Counted from the first letter of the stretch, positions 33,070 through 44,360 are shown. The stretch is DNA of 64,000 bases from Mixta hanseatica (GCF_023517775.1 NZ_CP082904.1:930001-994000); one strand, 5' to 3'. The notes: generated by a model from the letters alone, not told the origin. Translations and numbers: made by a program.

Positions 33070-34218
33070 ATGGCTGCTCGTCCTTTAACGATTGCCCTTG
33101 TCGCCGGAGAAACCTCCGGCGATATTCTTGGTGCCGGTTTAATTCGTGCGCTAAAGGCCAAACATCCTGACGCCCGCTTTGTCGGCGTGGCTGGCCCGCG
33201 CATGCTGGCGGAAGGCTGTGAAAGCTGGTACGACATGGAAGAGCTGGCGGTCATGGGCATTGTTGAGGTGCTGGGGCGCCTGCCGCGCCTGTTAAAAATC
33301 CGCCGTGATTTAACCCGCCGCTTTACGGCCCTTAAGCCCAATGTCTTTGTCGGTATTGATGCGCCCGATTTCAACATTACCCTTGAAGGGCGGTTGAAAC
33401 AGCGTGGCATCCGCACTATCCACTATGTCAGTCCTTCGGTATGGGCGTGGCGACAAAACCGCGTATACAAAATCGGTCGCGCTACCGATCTGGTGCTGGC
33501 CTTCCTGCCGTTCGAAAAAGCCTTTTACGATCGCTTTGATGTTCCCTGTCGTTTTATCGGGCATACCATGGCGGATGCTATGCCGCTTCAGCCGGATAAA
33601 GCCGCGGCGCGGCGCACGTTGGGCATTGACGAGCAGGCGCTCTGCCTGGCGCTGCTGCCCGGCTCGCGTTCAGCAGAAGTCGAGATGCTGAGCGCCGATT
33701 TTCTCAAAACGGCGCAGCGGCTACGTGAAAAGTGGCCGCAGCTGGAGATCGTGGTGCCGTTGGTGAACACCCGGCGGCGCGAACAGTTTGAGCAAATTAA
33801 AGAAAAGGTCGCCCCTGAGCTGCCGCTGCATTTGCTGGACGGCCATGGCCGCGAAGCGATGATTGCCAGCGATGCGGCGCTGCTGGCGTCCGGTACGGCG
33901 GCGCTGGAGTGCATGCTGGCGAAATGTCCGATGGTCGTCGGCTATCGGATGAAGCCCTCTACCTTCTGGCTGGCGCAGCGGCTGGTTAAAACCGACTATG
34001 TTTCGTTGCCCAATCTGCTGGCCGGACGCGAACTGGTGCCGGAACTGCTGCAGGATGAATGTCAGCCCGAACGGCTGGCCGCCGCGCTGGAGCCGTTGCT
34101 GGCGCAGGGCGTAACGCGCGACAAGCTGTTGGCGACCTTTACAGAATTACACCAGCAGATCCGCTGGAATGCCGATGAACAAGCGGCTCAGGCCGTACTG
34201 GAGTTGGCTAATGGCTGA
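33070..34218 (+). CDS. lpxB: Lipid A disaccharide synthase
   Basis: LpxB joins 2,3-diacyl-GlcN-1-P and UDP-2,3-diacyl-GlcN into the lipid A disaccharide at the inner membrane surface. It has 382 residues, with [10 protein letters not shown] at the start, [11 protein letters not shown], and [11 protein letters not shown] of the GT-B nucleotide-sugar site. The 3' end overlaps rnhB by 8 bp. Confidence 0.97.
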   Translation: MAARPLTIALVAGETSGDILGAGLIRALKAKHPDARFVGVAGPRMLAEGCESWYDMEELAVMGIVEVLGRLPRLLKIRRDLTRRFTALKPNVFVGIDAPDFNITLEGRLKQRGIRTIHYVSPSVWAWRQNRVYKIGRATDLVLAFLPFEKAFYDRFDVPCRFIGHTMADAMPLQPDKAAARRTLGIDEQALCLALLPGSRSAEVEMLSADFLKTAQRLREKWPQLEIVVPLVNTRRREQFEQIKEKVAPELPLHLLDGHGREAMIASDAALLASGTAALECMLAKCPMVVGYRMKPSTFWLAQRLVKTDYVSLPNLLAGRELVPELLQDECQPERLAAALEPLLAQGVTRDKLLATFTELHQQIRWNADEQAAQAVLELANG

Positions 34219-34837
34219 ATTTATTTATCCCAACGCGCGGCTGATCGCTGGCGTTGATGAAGTTGGACGCGGGCCGCTGGTCGGCGCGGTCGTGACGGCG
34301 GCGGTGATCCTCGATCCCGCGCGTCCGATCGCCGGTCTGGCGGACTCGAAAAAGTTGAGCGAAAAGCGTCGGCTGGCGCTGTACGATGAAATTCGTGAAA
34401 ACGCCCTGGCCTGGAGCCTGGGCCGCGCCGAACCGGAAGAGATTGACCAGCTTAATATATTGCATGCCACGATGCTGGCGATGCAGCGCGCCGTGGCCGG
34501 GCTGGCCGTCACGCCTGATTATGTATTAATTGACGGCAACCGCTGCCCGAAGCTGCCGATGCCGTCCGCAGCGGTAGTAAAAGGCGATAGCCTGGTGGCG
34601 GAAATCAGCGCCGCCTCTATTATCGCTAAAGTGACGCGCGATCGCGAAATGGCCGAGCTGGATGCGGTTTTTCCGCAGTACGGCTTTGCACAGCATAAAG
34701 GTTATCCCACCGCGCAACATCTGGCGATGTTGACAGAGCATGGCGCTACGCCGCACCATCGTCGTAGTTTTGCTCCGGTGCGCAATGCGCTGCTGGACAT
34801 CGAAGTGACGACTCTCACCGCCAATCGCGCGCGCTAA
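34211..34837 (+). CDS. rnhB: Ribonuclease HII
   Basis: RNase HII cuts at ribonucleotides embedded in DNA and in RNA-DNA hybrids. It has 208 residues from the ATG at 34211, which overlaps the lpxB stop; family members start MxEF(I/V)YP at the same point. The catalytic motif DEVGRGP has D16 and E17, with later DGNRCPKLP and [12 protein letters not shown] segments containing the remaining acidic residues. Confidence 0.96.
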   Translation: MAEFIYPNARLIAGVDEVGRGPLVGAVVTAAVILDPARPIAGLADSKKLSEKRRLALYDEIRENALAWSLGRAEPEEIDQLNILHATMLAMQRAVAGLAVTPDYVLIDGNRCPKLPMPSAAVVKGDSLVAEISAASIIAKVTRDREMAELDAVFPQYGFAQHKGYPTAQHLAMLTEHGATPHHRRSFAPVRNALLDIEVTTLTANRAR

Positions 34838-34869
34838 GCGCGCTTTGCTGCAGTTAACCGGAAAGAAAG

Positions 34870-37800
34870 ATGGCCGAACCACGTTTTATTCATCTGCGTA
34901 TCCACAGCGATTATTCGATGGTCGATGGACTGGCGAAGACCGGCCCGCTGGTGAAAAAAACCGCGGCTCTCGGGATGCCAGCGATGGCAATCACCGACTT
35001 TACCAACCTGTGCGGGCTGGTGAAATTTTACGGTACGGCGCACGGCGCAGGGATTAAACCGATTATTGGCGCCGATTTTCTGGTCGCCAGTGAGCTAATG
35101 GGCGATGAACTGACGCAGATTACCGTGCTGGCGATGAATAACGTCGGCTACCAAAATCTGACGCTGCTGATTTCACGCGCCTATCAGCGCGGCTATGGCC
35201 CGGAAGGCCCGACAATCGAACGTGACTGGCTGGCCGACCTTCAGGAGGGGCTGATTCTGCTCTCCGGCGGACGGCGCGGCGATGTAGGCCGCAGTCTGCT
35301 GCGCGGCAATCAGGCGCTGGTGGCGCAGTGTCTGGCTTTTTACCAGCAACATTTCCCCGATCGCTACTATCTTGAGCTGATCCGCACCGGGCGTCCGGAT
35401 GAAGAAAGCTATCTGCACGCCGCCGTCGAGCTGGCGATTGCCGAAGGCATTCCGGTGGTGGCGACCAATGAAGTTTGCTTTATCAACGAAGATGACTTCG
35501 ACGCGCATGAAATCCGCGTGGCGATCCACGACGGCTATACGCTGGACGATCCCAAACGCCCACGTAATTACAGCCCGCAGCAGTATATGCGCAGCGCCGA
35601 AGAGATGTGCGAGCTCTTTTCCGATATCCCGGAAGCGCTGGAAAACAGCGTGGAAATCGCGCGTCGCTGCAACGTCACCGTGCGGCTGGGCGAATACTTC
35701 CTGCCGCAATTCCCCACCGGGGAGATGACCACCGAAGATTTTCTGGTGAAGCGTTCGCGCGAAGGGCTGGAAGAGCGCCTTGAGTTTCTGTTTCCCGATG
35801 CGGAAGAGCGGGCGCGCAAGCGGGTGGAATATGACGAGCGTCTGGAGATCGAACTTAACGTTATCAACCAGATGGGCTTCCCCGGCTACTTTCTGATCGT
35901 GATGGAGTTTATCCAGTGGTCGAAGGATAACGGTATCCCGGTGGGGCCGGGGCGTGGCTCAGGCGCCGGTTCGCTGGTGGCCTACGCGCTGAAAATTACC
36001 GATCTCGATCCGCTGGAATTTGACCTGCTGTTTGAACGCTTCCTGAACCCGGAGCGCGTATCGATGCCTGACTTCGACGTCGACTTCTGTATGGAGAAGC
36101 GCGATCAGGTTATTGAGCACGTCGCCGATATGTATGGGCGCGATGCGGTATCGCAGATCATTACCTTCGGCACCATGGCGGCGAAGGCGGTTATCCGCGA
36201 CGTGGGCCGCGTGCTGGGGCATCCCTATGGCTTCGTTGACCGTATCTCTAAGCTGGTGCCGCCCGATCCGGGCATGACGCTGGAGAAAGCGTTTGCCGCC
36301 GAGCCGCAGCTGCCGGAAATCTACGAGGCGGATGAAGAGGTCAGGGCGCTGATCGATATGGCGCGCAAGCTGGAAGGGGTCACGCGTAACGCCGGTAAGC
36401 ATGCCGGCGGCGTGGTGATCGCGCCAACTAAAATTACCGACTTCGCGCCGCTTTACTGTGATGAGCATGGTAACCATCCGGTTACCCAGTTTGATAAAAA
36501 CGATGTGGAATATGCCGGGCTGGTGAAGTTCGACTTCCTTGGCCTGCGTACCCTGACGATCATCAACTGGGCGCTAGAGATGATCAACGCGCGCCGGGCG
36601 AAGCAGGGCGAGCCGCCGATCGATATCGCCGCGATTCCGCTGGAAGATAAAAAAAGTTTTGATATGCTGCAGCGCGCGGAAACCACGGCGGTGTTCCAGC
36701 TGGAATCGCGCGGCATGAAAGACCTGATTAAACGTCTGAAGCCGGACTGCTTTGAAGATATGATCGCGCTGGTGGCGCTGTTCCGTCCCGGCCCGCTGCA
36801 GTCGGGGATGGTGGATAACTTCATTGACCGTAAACATGGCCGTGAAGCGATCTCCTATCCTGATATTCAGTGGCAGCACGAATCCCTGAAACCGGTGCTG
36901 GAGCCGACCTACGGCATTATTCTGTATCAAGAACAGGTGATGCAGATCGCCCAGGTGCTGGCGGGCTATACGCTCGGCGGCGCAGATATGCTGCGCCGTG
37001 CCATGGGTAAGAAAAAGCCGGAGGAGATGGCCAAGCAGCGTTCCGTGTTTAAAGAGGGCGCGGAAAGCATGGGCATCGACGGCGAGCTGTCGATGAAAAT
37101 CTTCGATTTGGTGGAAAAATTCGCAGGTTACGGCTTCAATAAATCACACTCCGCTGCCTATGCGCTGGTTTCTTACCAGACGCTGTGGCTGAAGGCGCAC
37201 TATCCGGCCGAGTTTATGGCGGCGGTGATGACTGCCGATATGGACAACACCGAGAAAGTCGTCGGCCTGGTGGACGAGTGCTGGCGTATGGGGCTGAAAG
37301 TACTGCCGCCGGATATCAACTCCGGCCTCTATCAGTTCCACGTCAATGATGACGGTGAAATCGTGTATGGTATCGGCGCGATCAAAGGCGTCGGTGAAGG
37401 CCCGATCGAAGCGATTATCGAAGCGCGTAATAAAGATGGCTATTTCCGCGAGCTGTTCGATCTTTGCGCGCGCACCGATCCGAAAAAAATTAACCGTCGG
37501 GTGATGGAAAAACTGATCATGTCCGGCGCGTTTGATCGCCTGGGACCGCACCGCGCCGCGCTGATGAGCGCGCTGGGCGATGCGCTGAAGGCGGCGGATC
37601 AGCATGCGAAAGCGGAAGCGATCGGGCAGGCGGATATGTTTGGCGTGCTGGCGGAAGAGCCGGAACAGGTAGAGCAATCTTACGCCAGCATTACGCCATG
37701 GCCGGAACAGGTGCAGCTGGATGGCGAGCGCGAGACGTTGGGTCTCTATCTCACCGGCCATCCGATAAATCAGTACCTGAAAGAAATTGAGCGCTACGTG

Positions 37801-38352
37801 GGTGGCGTTCGCCTGAAAGAGATGCATCCAACCGAGCGCGGTAAGATTACCACCGCGGCCGGTTTGGTGGTGGCGGCCCGCGTGATGGTCACTAAACGCG
37901 GTAACCGTATTGGCATCTGCACGCTGGATGACCGTTCCGGTCGTCTGGAAGTGATGTTGTTCACAGATGCGCTTGATAAATACCAGCAGCTGCTGGAAAA
38001 AGACCGTATCCTGATCGTCAGCGGACAGGTCAGCTTTGATGATTTTAGCGGTGGGCTTAAAATGACCGCTCGCGAAATTATGGATATCGATGAGGCACGT
38101 GAAAAATACGCGCGCGGACTTGCTATCTCGCTGACGGACAGGCAAATTGATGACCAGCTTTTAAACCGTCTCCGTCAGTCTCTGGAACCCCATCGTTCGG
38201 GGACAATTCCGGTACATCTCTACTATCAGAGAGCGGATGCGCGGGCTAAGCTGCGTTTTGGCGCAGCCTGGCGCGTATCTCCCTGCGATCGTTTGCTAAA
38301 TGACCTGCGATCGCTGATAGGATCGGAGCAGGTGGAACTGGAGTTTGACTAA
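34870..38352 (+). CDS. dnaE: DNA polymerase III subunit alpha
   Basis: DnaE is the replicative polymerase catalytic subunit. It has 1160 residues, the exact length of E. coli DnaE. An N-terminal PHP domain ([19 protein letters not shown], motif in two parts) is followed by the polymerase core with catalytic D401 and D403 in MPDFDVDF, the fingers, a helix-hairpin-helix region and an OB fold near 1000-1070 ([17 protein letters not shown]). It lies between rnhB and accA as in E. coli. Confidence 0.98.
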   Translation: MAEPRFIHLRIHSDYSMVDGLAKTGPLVKKTAALGMPAMAITDFTNLCGLVKFYGTAHGAGIKPIIGADFLVASELMGDELTQITVLAMNNVGYQNLTLLISRAYQRGYGPEGPTIERDWLADLQEGLILLSGGRRGDVGRSLLRGNQALVAQCLAFYQQHFPDRYYLELIRTGRPDEESYLHAAVELAIAEGIPVVATNEVCFINEDDFDAHEIRVAIHDGYTLDDPKRPRNYSPQQYMRSAEEMCELFSDIPEALENSVEIARRCNVTVRLGEYFLPQFPTGEMTTEDFLVKRSREGLEERLEFLFPDAEERARKRVEYDERLEIELNVINQMGFPGYFLIVMEFIQWSKDNGIPVGPGRGSGAGSLVAYALKITDLDPLEFDLLFERFLNPERVSMPDFDVDFCMEKRDQVIEHVADMYGRDAVSQIITFGTMAAKAVIRDVGRVLGHPYGFVDRISKLVPPDPGMTLEKAFAAEPQLPEIYEADEEVRALIDMARKLEGVTRNAGKHAGGVVIAPTKITDFAPLYCDEHGNHPVTQFDKNDVEYAGLVKFDFLGLRTLTIINWALEMINARRAKQGEPPIDIAAIPLEDKKSFDMLQRAETTAVFQLESRGMKDLIKRLKPDCFEDMIALVALFRPGPLQSGMVDNFIDRKHGREAISYPDIQWQHESLKPVLEPTYGIILYQEQVMQIAQVLAGYTLGGADMLRRAMGKKKPEEMAKQRSVFKEGAESMGIDGELSMKIFDLVEKFAGYGFNKSHSAAYALVSYQTLWLKAHYPAEFMAAVMTADMDNTEKVVGLVDECWRMGLKVLPPDINSGLYQFHVNDDGEIVYGIGAIKGVGEGPIEAIIEARNKDGYFRELFDLCARTDPKKINRRVMEKLIMSGAFDRLGPHRAALMSALGDALKAADQHAKAEAIGQADMFGVLAEEPEQVEQSYASITPWPEQVQLDGERETLGLYLTGHPINQYLKEIERYVGGVRLKEMHPTERGKITTAAGLVVAARVMVTKRGNRIGICTLDDRSGRLEVMLFTDALDKYQQLLEKDRILIVSGQVSFDDFSGGLKMTAREIMDIDEAREKYARGLAISLTDRQIDDQLLNRLRQSLEPHRSGTIPVHLYYQRADARAKLRFGAAWRVSPCDRLLNDLRSLIGSEQVELEFD

Positions 38353-38364
38353 AACAGGAACATT

Positions 38365-39324
38365 ATGAGTCTTAATTACCTGGATTTTGAACAGCCAATT
38401 GCAGAACTGGAGGCGAAAATCGACTCCCTCAAGTCGGTTGGCCGTCAGGATGAAAAACACGATATTAATCTGGATGAAGAGATCCAGCGTCTGCGCGAAA
38501 AAAGCGTTGAGCTGACCCGTAAAATCTTCTCCGATTTGGGCGCATGGCAGATCGCGCAGCTGGCGCGTCATCCGATGCGTCCTTACACGCTGGACTATGT
38601 CCGTAACGTGTTTACTGACTTTGATGAACTGGCTGGCGATCGCGCCTATGCGGATGACAAAGCGATTGTCGGCGGCATTGCGCGCCTGGACGGACGCCCG
38701 GTAATGATCATCGGCCATCAAAAAGGTCGCGAAACCAAAGAGAAGATTCGTCGTAACTTCGGCATGCCGGCGCCGGAAGGCTATCGCAAAGCGCTGCGCC
38801 TGATGGAAATGGCCGAGCGCTTTAAGATGCCGATTATTACCTTTATCGATACGCCGGGTGCTTATCCGGGCGTGGGCGCGGAAGAGCGCGGTCAGTCTGA
38901 GGCTATCGCACGCAACCTGCGTGAAATGTCCGGTCTGAAAGTGCCGGTGATCTGTACCGTTATCGGGGAAGGTGGTTCCGGCGGCGCGCTGGCGATCGGC
39001 GTCGGCGATAAGGTCAATATGCTGCAGTACAGCACCTATTCGGTGATTTCGCCGGAAGGCTGCGCCTCAATTCTGTGGAAGAGCGCAGACAAAGCGCCGC
39101 TGGCCGCTGAAGCGATGGGCATCATTGCGCCGCGTTTGAAAGAGCTGGAGCTGATCGATTCTATCGTTCCTGAACCGCTGGGCGGCGCGCATCGCGATCC
39201 GCTGGCGATTGCCGCTTCACTAAAAGCTCAGCTGCTGGCCGATTTGGCCGATCTGGACGGGCTGAATACCGAAGAGTTACTGAATCGCCGCTATCATCGT
39301 TTGATGAACTACGGCTACGCCTGA
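38365..39324 (+). CDS. accA: Acetyl-CoA carboxylase carboxyltransferase subunit alpha
   Basis: AccA is half of the carboxyltransferase that makes malonyl-CoA for fatty acid synthesis, working with AccD. It has 319 residues. Landmarks are [15 protein letters not shown] at the start, [20 protein letters not shown] and [15 protein letters not shown], the oxyanion-hole region of the crotonase-like fold. It follows dnaE by 12 bp and ends at a strong terminator. Confidence 0.98.
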   Translation: MSLNYLDFEQPIAELEAKIDSLKSVGRQDEKHDINLDEEIQRLREKSVELTRKIFSDLGAWQIAQLARHPMRPYTLDYVRNVFTDFDELAGDRAYADDKAIVGGIARLDGRPVMIIGHQKGRETKEKIRRNFGMPAPEGYRKALRLMEMAERFKMPIITFIDTPGAYPGVGAEERGQSEAIARNLREMSGLKVPVICTVIGEGGSGGALAIGVGDKVNMLQYSTYSVISPEGCASILWKSADKAPLAAEAMGIIAPRLKELELIDSIVPEPLGGAHRDPLAIAASLKAQLLADLADLDGLNTEELLNRRYHRLMNYGYA

Positions 39325-39345
39325 TTTCCATCGGGTGACTAACAG

Positions 39346-39369
39346 GGCGGCCTACGGGCCGCCTTTTTT
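39346..39369 (+). terminator. Terminator after accA
   Basis: A GC stem GGCGGCC/GGCCGCC with a 4-base loop followed by TTTTTT. Confidence 0.92.
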
Positions 39370-39482
39370 ACTTTGACGACAAGACGATTTCCCGCAATAA
39401 ATATCCTGTTATCGATTGTTTTACACACGGCGATGAGGGAAGTTGAGCCGCCTGGAAATAAACAGCAATAACGGGAGATAAA

Positions 39483-39668
39483 ATGGGATATTACGAAATA
39501 CGTAAGTCGAGTAAAGATACGCCGCAGCCCTGGTATTTTGTCCTGCGTGCCGCCAATCATGAAATTATTGCGGTAAGCGAGATGTACGCCAGTAAGCAGG
39601 GCGCGGAAAACGGCATCGCCTCCGTACGCGTCAACGCGCCGTCCACCACCGTCTACGATCGCAGTTAA
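39483..39668 (+). CDS. Single-domain DUF1508 (YegP-like) protein
   Basis: This 61-residue protein consists of one DUF1508 repeat: YYEIRKSS...WYFVLRAANHEIIAVSEMYASKQGAENGIASVR. E. coli YegP has two such repeats, so this is a half-size version. The fold is a small beta-beta-beta-alpha unit; no biochemical role is established. A GGGAGA ribosome site precedes the ATG. It has its own spacer of 114 bp after the accA terminator and is probably monocistronic. E. coli has no such gene between accA and ldcC. Confidence 0.85.
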   Translation: MGYYEIRKSSKDTPQPWYFVLRAANHEIIAVSEMYASKQGAENGIASVRVNAPSTTVYDRS

Positions 39669-39773
39669 GTTGCGCTATGTCTTTCCAGACCTGCTATTCA
39701 GCGGGTCTGTCTGCTCCCCCCTGCGCTATCCGCTATGCTTATTCTTTATCGCTCATCTACCTGGAGGTGCGAA

Positions 39774-41933
39774 TTGAATATTATTGCGATAATGGGACCG
39801 CATAACGCTTTTTATAAAGATGAACCGATCCGCCAGCTGCATCAGGCGCTGATCGGCCAGGGGTTCGATCTTATCTATCCGAAAGACGCTAACGATTTAG
39901 TTAAGCTGATTGAGCATAATCCGCGGGTATGCGGCGTGATTTTTGACTGGGATGAATACAGTCTGGATCTCTGTAGCGAGATCAATCAACTCAATGAGTA
40001 TCTACCGCTCTACGCCTTTATTAATACCCATTCCACCATGGATATCAGTATTAATGAAATGCGCATGGCGCTGTGGTTCTTTGAATATGCGCTTGGCGTG
40101 GAAGAAGATATTGCCCAGCGTATCCGCCAGTATACCGATGAGTATATTGAAAACATTACGCCGCCGTTGACGCGCGCGCTGTTCACCTATGTCAAGGAAG
40201 GGAAATATACCTTTTGTACGCCGGGCCATATGGCAGGCACCGCTTTTCAAAAAAGCCCGGTCGGCACGCTGTTTTATGATTTTTATGGCCCGAACACCTT
40301 AAAGGCCGATACCTCTATTTCTGTTACCGAGCTGGGCTCGCTGCTCGATCACACCGGACCGCATCTGGAAGCGGAAGAATATATTGCCCGCACCTTTGGC
40401 GCCGAGCAGAGTTATATGGTGACTAACGGCACCTCGACCTCGAATAAGATTGTCGGCATGTACGCCGCGCCGGCGGGCAGCACGGTGCTTATCGATCGCA
40501 ACTGCCATAAATCGCTCACTCATTTACTGATGATGAGCGATATTGTGCCGATCTGGCTAAAGCCGACGCGTAATGCGCTGGGCATTCTCGGCGGTATTCC
40601 GAAACGCGAGTTCACGCGCGAAAGTATTGCATTGAAGGTGGCGCAAACCGAGCATGCCAGCTGGCCGGTACATGCGGTAATCACTAACTCCACCTATGAC
40701 GGCCTGTTGTATAACACCCGCTATATTAAAGAGACGCTGGAGGTGCCTTCGATTCACTTCGATTCCGCCTGGGTGCCATACACCAATTTTCATCCCATCT
40801 ATATGGGCAAAAGCGGCATGAGTGGCGACCGCACGCCGGGCAAAGTGATTTATGAAACCCAGTCCACCCATAAGCTGCTGGCGGCGTTCTCTCAGGCTTC
40901 GCTGATCCACATTAAAGGCGACTACGATGAGCAAACCTTTAATGAAGCCTACATGATGCATACCACCACCTCACCTAACTATTCCATTGTCGCCTCTATC
41001 GAAACGGCGGCGGCGATGCTGCGTGGCAATCCTGGACGTCGGCTGATTAACCGTTCCGTTGAGCGGGCGTTGCATTTCCGTCGCGAAATCCAGCGGCTGC
41101 GCGAAGAGTCAGACAGCTGGTTTTACGATATCTGGCAGCCGGACGGTATTGAAGAGGCGGAGTGCTGGCCGATCCAGCCGGGAGAAGAGGATTGGCACGG
41201 CTTTATTGATGCCGATCGCGATCATATGTATCTCGATCCGATCAAGGTCACCATCCTGACGCCGGGCATGAGCGAACAGGGTGAAATGGCGGAAGAGGGG
41301 ATCCCGGCGGCGCTGGTAGCGAAATTCCTTGATGAACGCGGCATCGTGGTGGAAAAAACCGGACCTTATAATCTGCTGTTTCTGTTCAGTATCGGGATCG
41401 ACAAAACCCGGGCGATGGGGTTGCTGCGCGCGCTGCTGGACTTTAAGCGCGCTTACGATCTGAATCTGCGGGTGAAAAATATCCTGCCGGATCTCTACGC
41501 CGAAGATCCCGACTTCTATCGCAATATGCGTATCCAGACGCTGGCGCAGGGCATTCATCAGATGATCAGCCAGCACGATCTGCCGCGTCTGATGCTGAAG
41601 GCGTTTGATGTGCTGCCGGAGATGAAAATGACGCCGCATCGGGCGTTTCAGCTGCAGGTAAAAGGAGAAGTAGAGACCGTCGAGATCGATCAAATGATCG
41701 GACGCGTATCGGCCAATATGATTTTGCCTTACCCGCCAGGCGTGCCGCTGGTAATGCCAGGGGAAACGATCACTGAATCCAGCCGGGCCGTACTCGATTT
41801 TCTGTTGATGCTGTGTGCGATTGGCCGTCATTATCCGGGGTTTGAAACCGATATTCACGGCGCCAAACTTACCGAGGATGGGCGCTATCTGGTGCGGGTG
41901 CTTAAACAGGAGGGGCCGGATACCGAGCGCTAA
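39774..41933 (+). CDS. ldcC: Lysine decarboxylase LdcC (constitutive type)
   Basis: This PLP enzyme decarboxylates lysine to cadaverine. From the TTG at 39774 it has 719 residues and begins MNIIAIMGPH like E. coli LdcC, with GGAG 7 bases upstream. It has the wing domain with the NTHST segment, the PLP lysine in ETQSTHKLLAAFSQ, and the C-terminal domain. The accA-ldcC-yaeR-tilS order supports LdcC rather than the acid-inducible CadA; no cadB antiporter is adjacent. Confidence 0.93.
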   Translation: MNIIAIMGPHNAFYKDEPIRQLHQALIGQGFDLIYPKDANDLVKLIEHNPRVCGVIFDWDEYSLDLCSEINQLNEYLPLYAFINTHSTMDISINEMRMALWFFEYALGVEEDIAQRIRQYTDEYIENITPPLTRALFTYVKEGKYTFCTPGHMAGTAFQKSPVGTLFYDFYGPNTLKADTSISVTELGSLLDHTGPHLEAEEYIARTFGAEQSYMVTNGTSTSNKIVGMYAAPAGSTVLIDRNCHKSLTHLLMMSDIVPIWLKPTRNALGILGGIPKREFTRESIALKVAQTEHASWPVHAVITNSTYDGLLYNTRYIKETLEVPSIHFDSAWVPYTNFHPIYMGKSGMSGDRTPGKVIYETQSTHKLLAAFSQASLIHIKGDYDEQTFNEAYMMHTTTSPNYSIVASIETAAAMLRGNPGRRLINRSVERALHFRREIQRLREESDSWFYDIWQPDGIEEAECWPIQPGEEDWHGFIDADRDHMYLDPIKVTILTPGMSEQGEMAEEGIPAALVAKFLDERGIVVEKTGPYNLLFLFSIGIDKTRAMGLLRALLDFKRAYDLNLRVKNILPDLYAEDPDFYRNMRIQTLAQGIHQMISQHDLPRLMLKAFDVLPEMKMTPHRAFQLQVKGEVETVEIDQMIGRVSANMILPYPPGVPLVMPGETITESSRAVLDFLLMLCAIGRHYPGFETDIHGAKLTEDGRYLVRVLKQEGPDTER

Positions 41934-42004
41934 CTTGCAGATTATGCCGTCTTGCTTCAACTCTTGTGAGTGAGTAGGGTGCTGCTGTAAACAAAGGAGA
42001 AGCT

Positions 42005-42394
42005 ATGCTGGGTATCAAACAGGTTCATCATATTGCGGTAATCGCCAGTGACTATGCGTGCAGCAAGACGTTTTACTGCGATATTCTTGGCTTTACGCTG
42101 CAGCAGGAAGTTTATCGCGCCGAACGTGATTCATGGAAAGGCGATTTGGCGCTGAACGGGCAGTATCTGATTGAGCTGTTCTCTTTCCCGACGCCGCCCG
42201 CCCGCGTTAGCCACCCGGAAGCCTGCGGCCTACGTCATCTGGCGTTCGCGGTGGACGATATCGATCGCGCCTGTGACTTTCTGCGGGAAAAGGGCGTCGC
42301 CTGTGAGCCTGTTCGTCTCGATCCGCTGACCAACAAACGTTTTACCTTTTTTAGCGACCCGGATAATTTGCCGCTTGAGCTATACCAGGCTTAA
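42005..42394 (+). CDS. yaeR: VOC-family protein YaeR
   Basis: This 129-residue vicinal-oxygen-chelate (glyoxalase-like) protein begins MLGIKQVHHIAVIASDYACSK. Candidate metal ligands are the early histidine in QVHHIAV, glutamate in LIELF, histidine in LRHLAFAV and glutamate in PLELYQ. The substrate is unknown. AAAGGAG precedes the ATG. It sits between ldcC and tilS as in E. coli. Confidence 0.93.
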   Translation: MLGIKQVHHIAVIASDYACSKTFYCDILGFTLQQEVYRAERDSWKGDLALNGQYLIELFSFPTPPARVSHPEACGLRHLAFAVDDIDRACDFLREKGVACEPVRLDPLTNKRFTFFSDPDNLPLELYQA

Positions 42395-42447
42395 AATAAC
42401 TGCTTTTACGGCCATCGCTTCGGTGGCCGCCTGCCAATAGGTTTTTC

Positions 42448-43746
42448 ATGACGCAGCTTGCACAACTTGAACAGCAGCTGGCCGGCGAGCAACGGCTGCT
42501 GGTGGCGTTCAGCGGCGGGCTGGACTCCACCGTTCTTCTGCATCAACTGACCCTGCTGCGCCAGCAACGGCCTGAGCTACAGCTGCGCGCTATTCATATT
42601 CATCATGGCTTAAGCCCGCATGCCGATAGCTGGGCGCAGCACTGCCGATCCGTTTGCGCTGCGTGGCTGGTTGAGCTGGAGGTGGTGGCTATCACCGTGG
42701 ATGGACGTGACAGTGGTATTGAAGGCGCGGCGCGTGAAGGGCGCTATGAGGCTTTCCGCGACAGTTTGCGCGCTGGAGAAGCGTTGGTAACGGCGCAGCA
42801 TCTTGACGATCAGTGTGAAACCTTGCTGCTGGCGCTAAAGCGCGGCAGCGGGCCTGCTGGGCTGGCCGCAATGCCTGTTAGCCTGCGTTTAGGCGAACAT
42901 CGCCTGCTGCGTCCGTTGCTGTCCTGTCAGCGAACGGTGCTGGAAAGCTGGGCGGAAGCGTATCAGCTGCGCTGGATTGAGGATGAGAGCAATCAGGATA
43001 TTCGCTATGACCGCAATTTCCTGCGTCAGCGAATATTGCCGGCGCTGCATGAACGTTGGCCGCACTTTGCCGCCGCCGCCGCCCGCAGCGCCGCGCTGTG
43101 CGGTGAACAGGAACAGCTGCTGGATGAGCTGCTGGCGGAGTCGCTGGCGGCGCGCATCCAGGCGGATGGCGCACTGCGCATTGATGGCTTTGCGGCGCTG
43201 AGCGAGGCGCGACGCGCGGCGCTGCTGCGGCGTTGGATTGCCGGCTGCGGCGGCAAAATGCCCTCCCGGGACGCTCTCCAGCGCCTGTGGCAGGAAGTGA
43301 TTGCGGCGCGGGAAGATGCCGCGCCGCGGCTGCAGTTGGGCGATCACGAGATACGCCGCTATCGTGAGAAGCTCTATTGGCTGCCGCTGAGGCCATCGGT
43401 GCGTACATTGGTTTTATCCTGGTCCGATCCTACCCGGCCGCTCTCTCTGCCACACCATCTGGGCACGTTGCAGCTGGCGGAGAGCGGCACGGAAATACGT
43501 CCGCCCCGTGCGGATGAAAAGGTCACGATACGTTTCCAGGCCCAGGGCCGTTTTGCCATTGAGGGGCGCAACGGCCATCGGCCGATAAAAAAACTGTGGC
43601 AGGAATGTGACGTTCCGCCGTGGCGACGTGAAAGCACGCCGCTGATTTTTTACAATGACACGCTTATCGCCGCGCTGAATACTTTCGTTTGCCGCGAAGG
43701 CAGCAGCGTCGCGGGAAATGCCTGGCATATTGCCTGGCATCGTTAA
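42448..43746 (+). CDS. tilS: tRNA(Ile)-lysidine synthase
   Basis: TilS converts C34 of tRNA-Ile(CAU) to lysidine, switching it to read AUA codons; it is essential. It has 432 residues. The PP-loop ATP site SGGLDS is at 22-27, followed by the catalytic domain (HHGLSPHADSWAQHC) and two C-terminal domains. The downstream cytochrome c gene starts 13 bp after the stop. Confidence 0.96.
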   Translation: MTQLAQLEQQLAGEQRLLVAFSGGLDSTVLLHQLTLLRQQRPELQLRAIHIHHGLSPHADSWAQHCRSVCAAWLVELEVVAITVDGRDSGIEGAAREGRYEAFRDSLRAGEALVTAQHLDDQCETLLLALKRGSGPAGLAAMPVSLRLGEHRLLRPLLSCQRTVLESWAEAYQLRWIEDESNQDIRYDRNFLRQRILPALHERWPHFAAAAARSAALCGEQEQLLDELLAESLAARIQADGALRIDGFAALSEARRAALLRRWIAGCGGKMPSRDALQRLWQEVIAAREDAAPRLQLGDHEIRRYREKLYWLPLRPSVRTLVLSWSDPTRPLSLPHHLGTLQLAESGTEIRPPRADEKVTIRFQAQGRFAIEGRNGHRPIKKLWQECDVPPWRRESTPLIFYNDTLIAALNTFVCREGSSVAGNAWHIAWHR

Positions 43747-43759
43747 ATGGAGAAGAGAG

Positions 43760-44065
43760 ATGAAAGCCTTGATGGTGGTGCTGGCCTGTTTTGCCGCGCC
43801 CGTGCTGGCTGCGGGTAACGTTGCCGCTGGTCAGGAGAAATCCGCCGCCTGCCAGGCGTGCCACGGCGCGGAGGGAAAAGCTTCTGTTTCACTTTATCCT
43901 CACTTAGCCGGACAGCATGCGGACTATTTACAGCATGCGCTGCAGGCCTATAAGAAAGGGGAACGGAGTGGGGGGCAGGCAGAGGTAATGAAAGCGTTTG
44001 TCAGTGGACTCAGCGATGAGGATATGGCGGATTTGGCAGCATATTATCAGTCGTTAAAGCCGTGA
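43760..44065 (+). CDS. Small periplasmic cytochrome c
   Basis: This 101-residue protein has a signal peptide (MKALMVVLACFAAPVLA) and a single heme c attachment motif CQACH at 31-35. A candidate sixth ligand is M77 in AEVMKAF. The mature size, about 83 residues, fits a class I cytochrome c-553-like electron carrier. GAGAGA precedes the ATG at 43760; an upstream in-frame extension overlaps tilS. E. coli has no cytochrome gene here. Physiological partner unknown. Confidence 0.85.
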   Translation: MKALMVVLACFAAPVLAAGNVAAGQEKSAACQACHGAEGKASVSLYPHLAGQHADYLQHALQAYKKGERSGGQAEVMKAFVSGLSDEDMADLAAYYQSLKP

Positions 44066-44072
44066 AACCCGT

Positions 44073-44090
44073 GGGCGGGCAAGCCCGCCC
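44073..44090. terminator. Convergent hairpin between cytochrome c and rof
   Basis: A perfect 8-bp stem GGGCGGGC/GCCCGCCC with a 2-base gap as written, flanked by further pairing AACCC/GGGTT. No T-run; likely serves both converging units. Confidence 0.55.
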
Positions 44091-44096
44091 AAAGGG

Positions 44097-44360
44097 TTAA
44101 TCCGACTCGCTGACGACAACGGTGCCCAGCTCAGGATGGCTAAAGCTGGCAATATGATCAAGGCGCAATTCGCGCACCTCACCGGCCAGTTCAACCACCA
44201 GATACTCTACGTTTTTACGCATGACCATATCCTGAGCTTTCACCTTAAGCTGCTCGCCATTCTTGAGTTCAAGAATCAGTGACCACTGTTTTTGGCAGGC
44301 GAGCTCCAGACTATCGTAATCGTCGCAATTGATCGGTTTGTAGGCTTCATTCGTCAACAT
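44097..44360 (-). CDS. rof: Rho-binding antiterminator Rof
   Basis: Rof (YaeO) binds Rho and inhibits Rho-dependent termination. It has 87 residues: [17 protein letters not shown] at the start, KNVEYLVVE and [21 protein letters not shown] toward the end, an Sm-like fold. The start overlaps the yaeP stop by 14 bp, so the two are translated from one message. Confidence 0.93.
   Translation of the reverse strand: MLTNEAYKPINCDDYDSLELACQKQWSLILELKNGEQLKVKAQDMVMRKNVEYLVVELAGEVRELRLDHIASFSHPELGTVVVSESD

Noticed and set aside
37144..38145. 333-codon open frame antisense to dnaE
   Set aside because: It is a GC-driven shadow of dnaE with no ribosome site, an arginine/histidine-rich unnatural composition and no recognisable family.
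39735..39773. Upstream ATG extension of ldcC
   Set aside because: The extension has no family support; the TTG at 39774 has a well-spaced GGAG and the conserved MNIIAIMGPH start.
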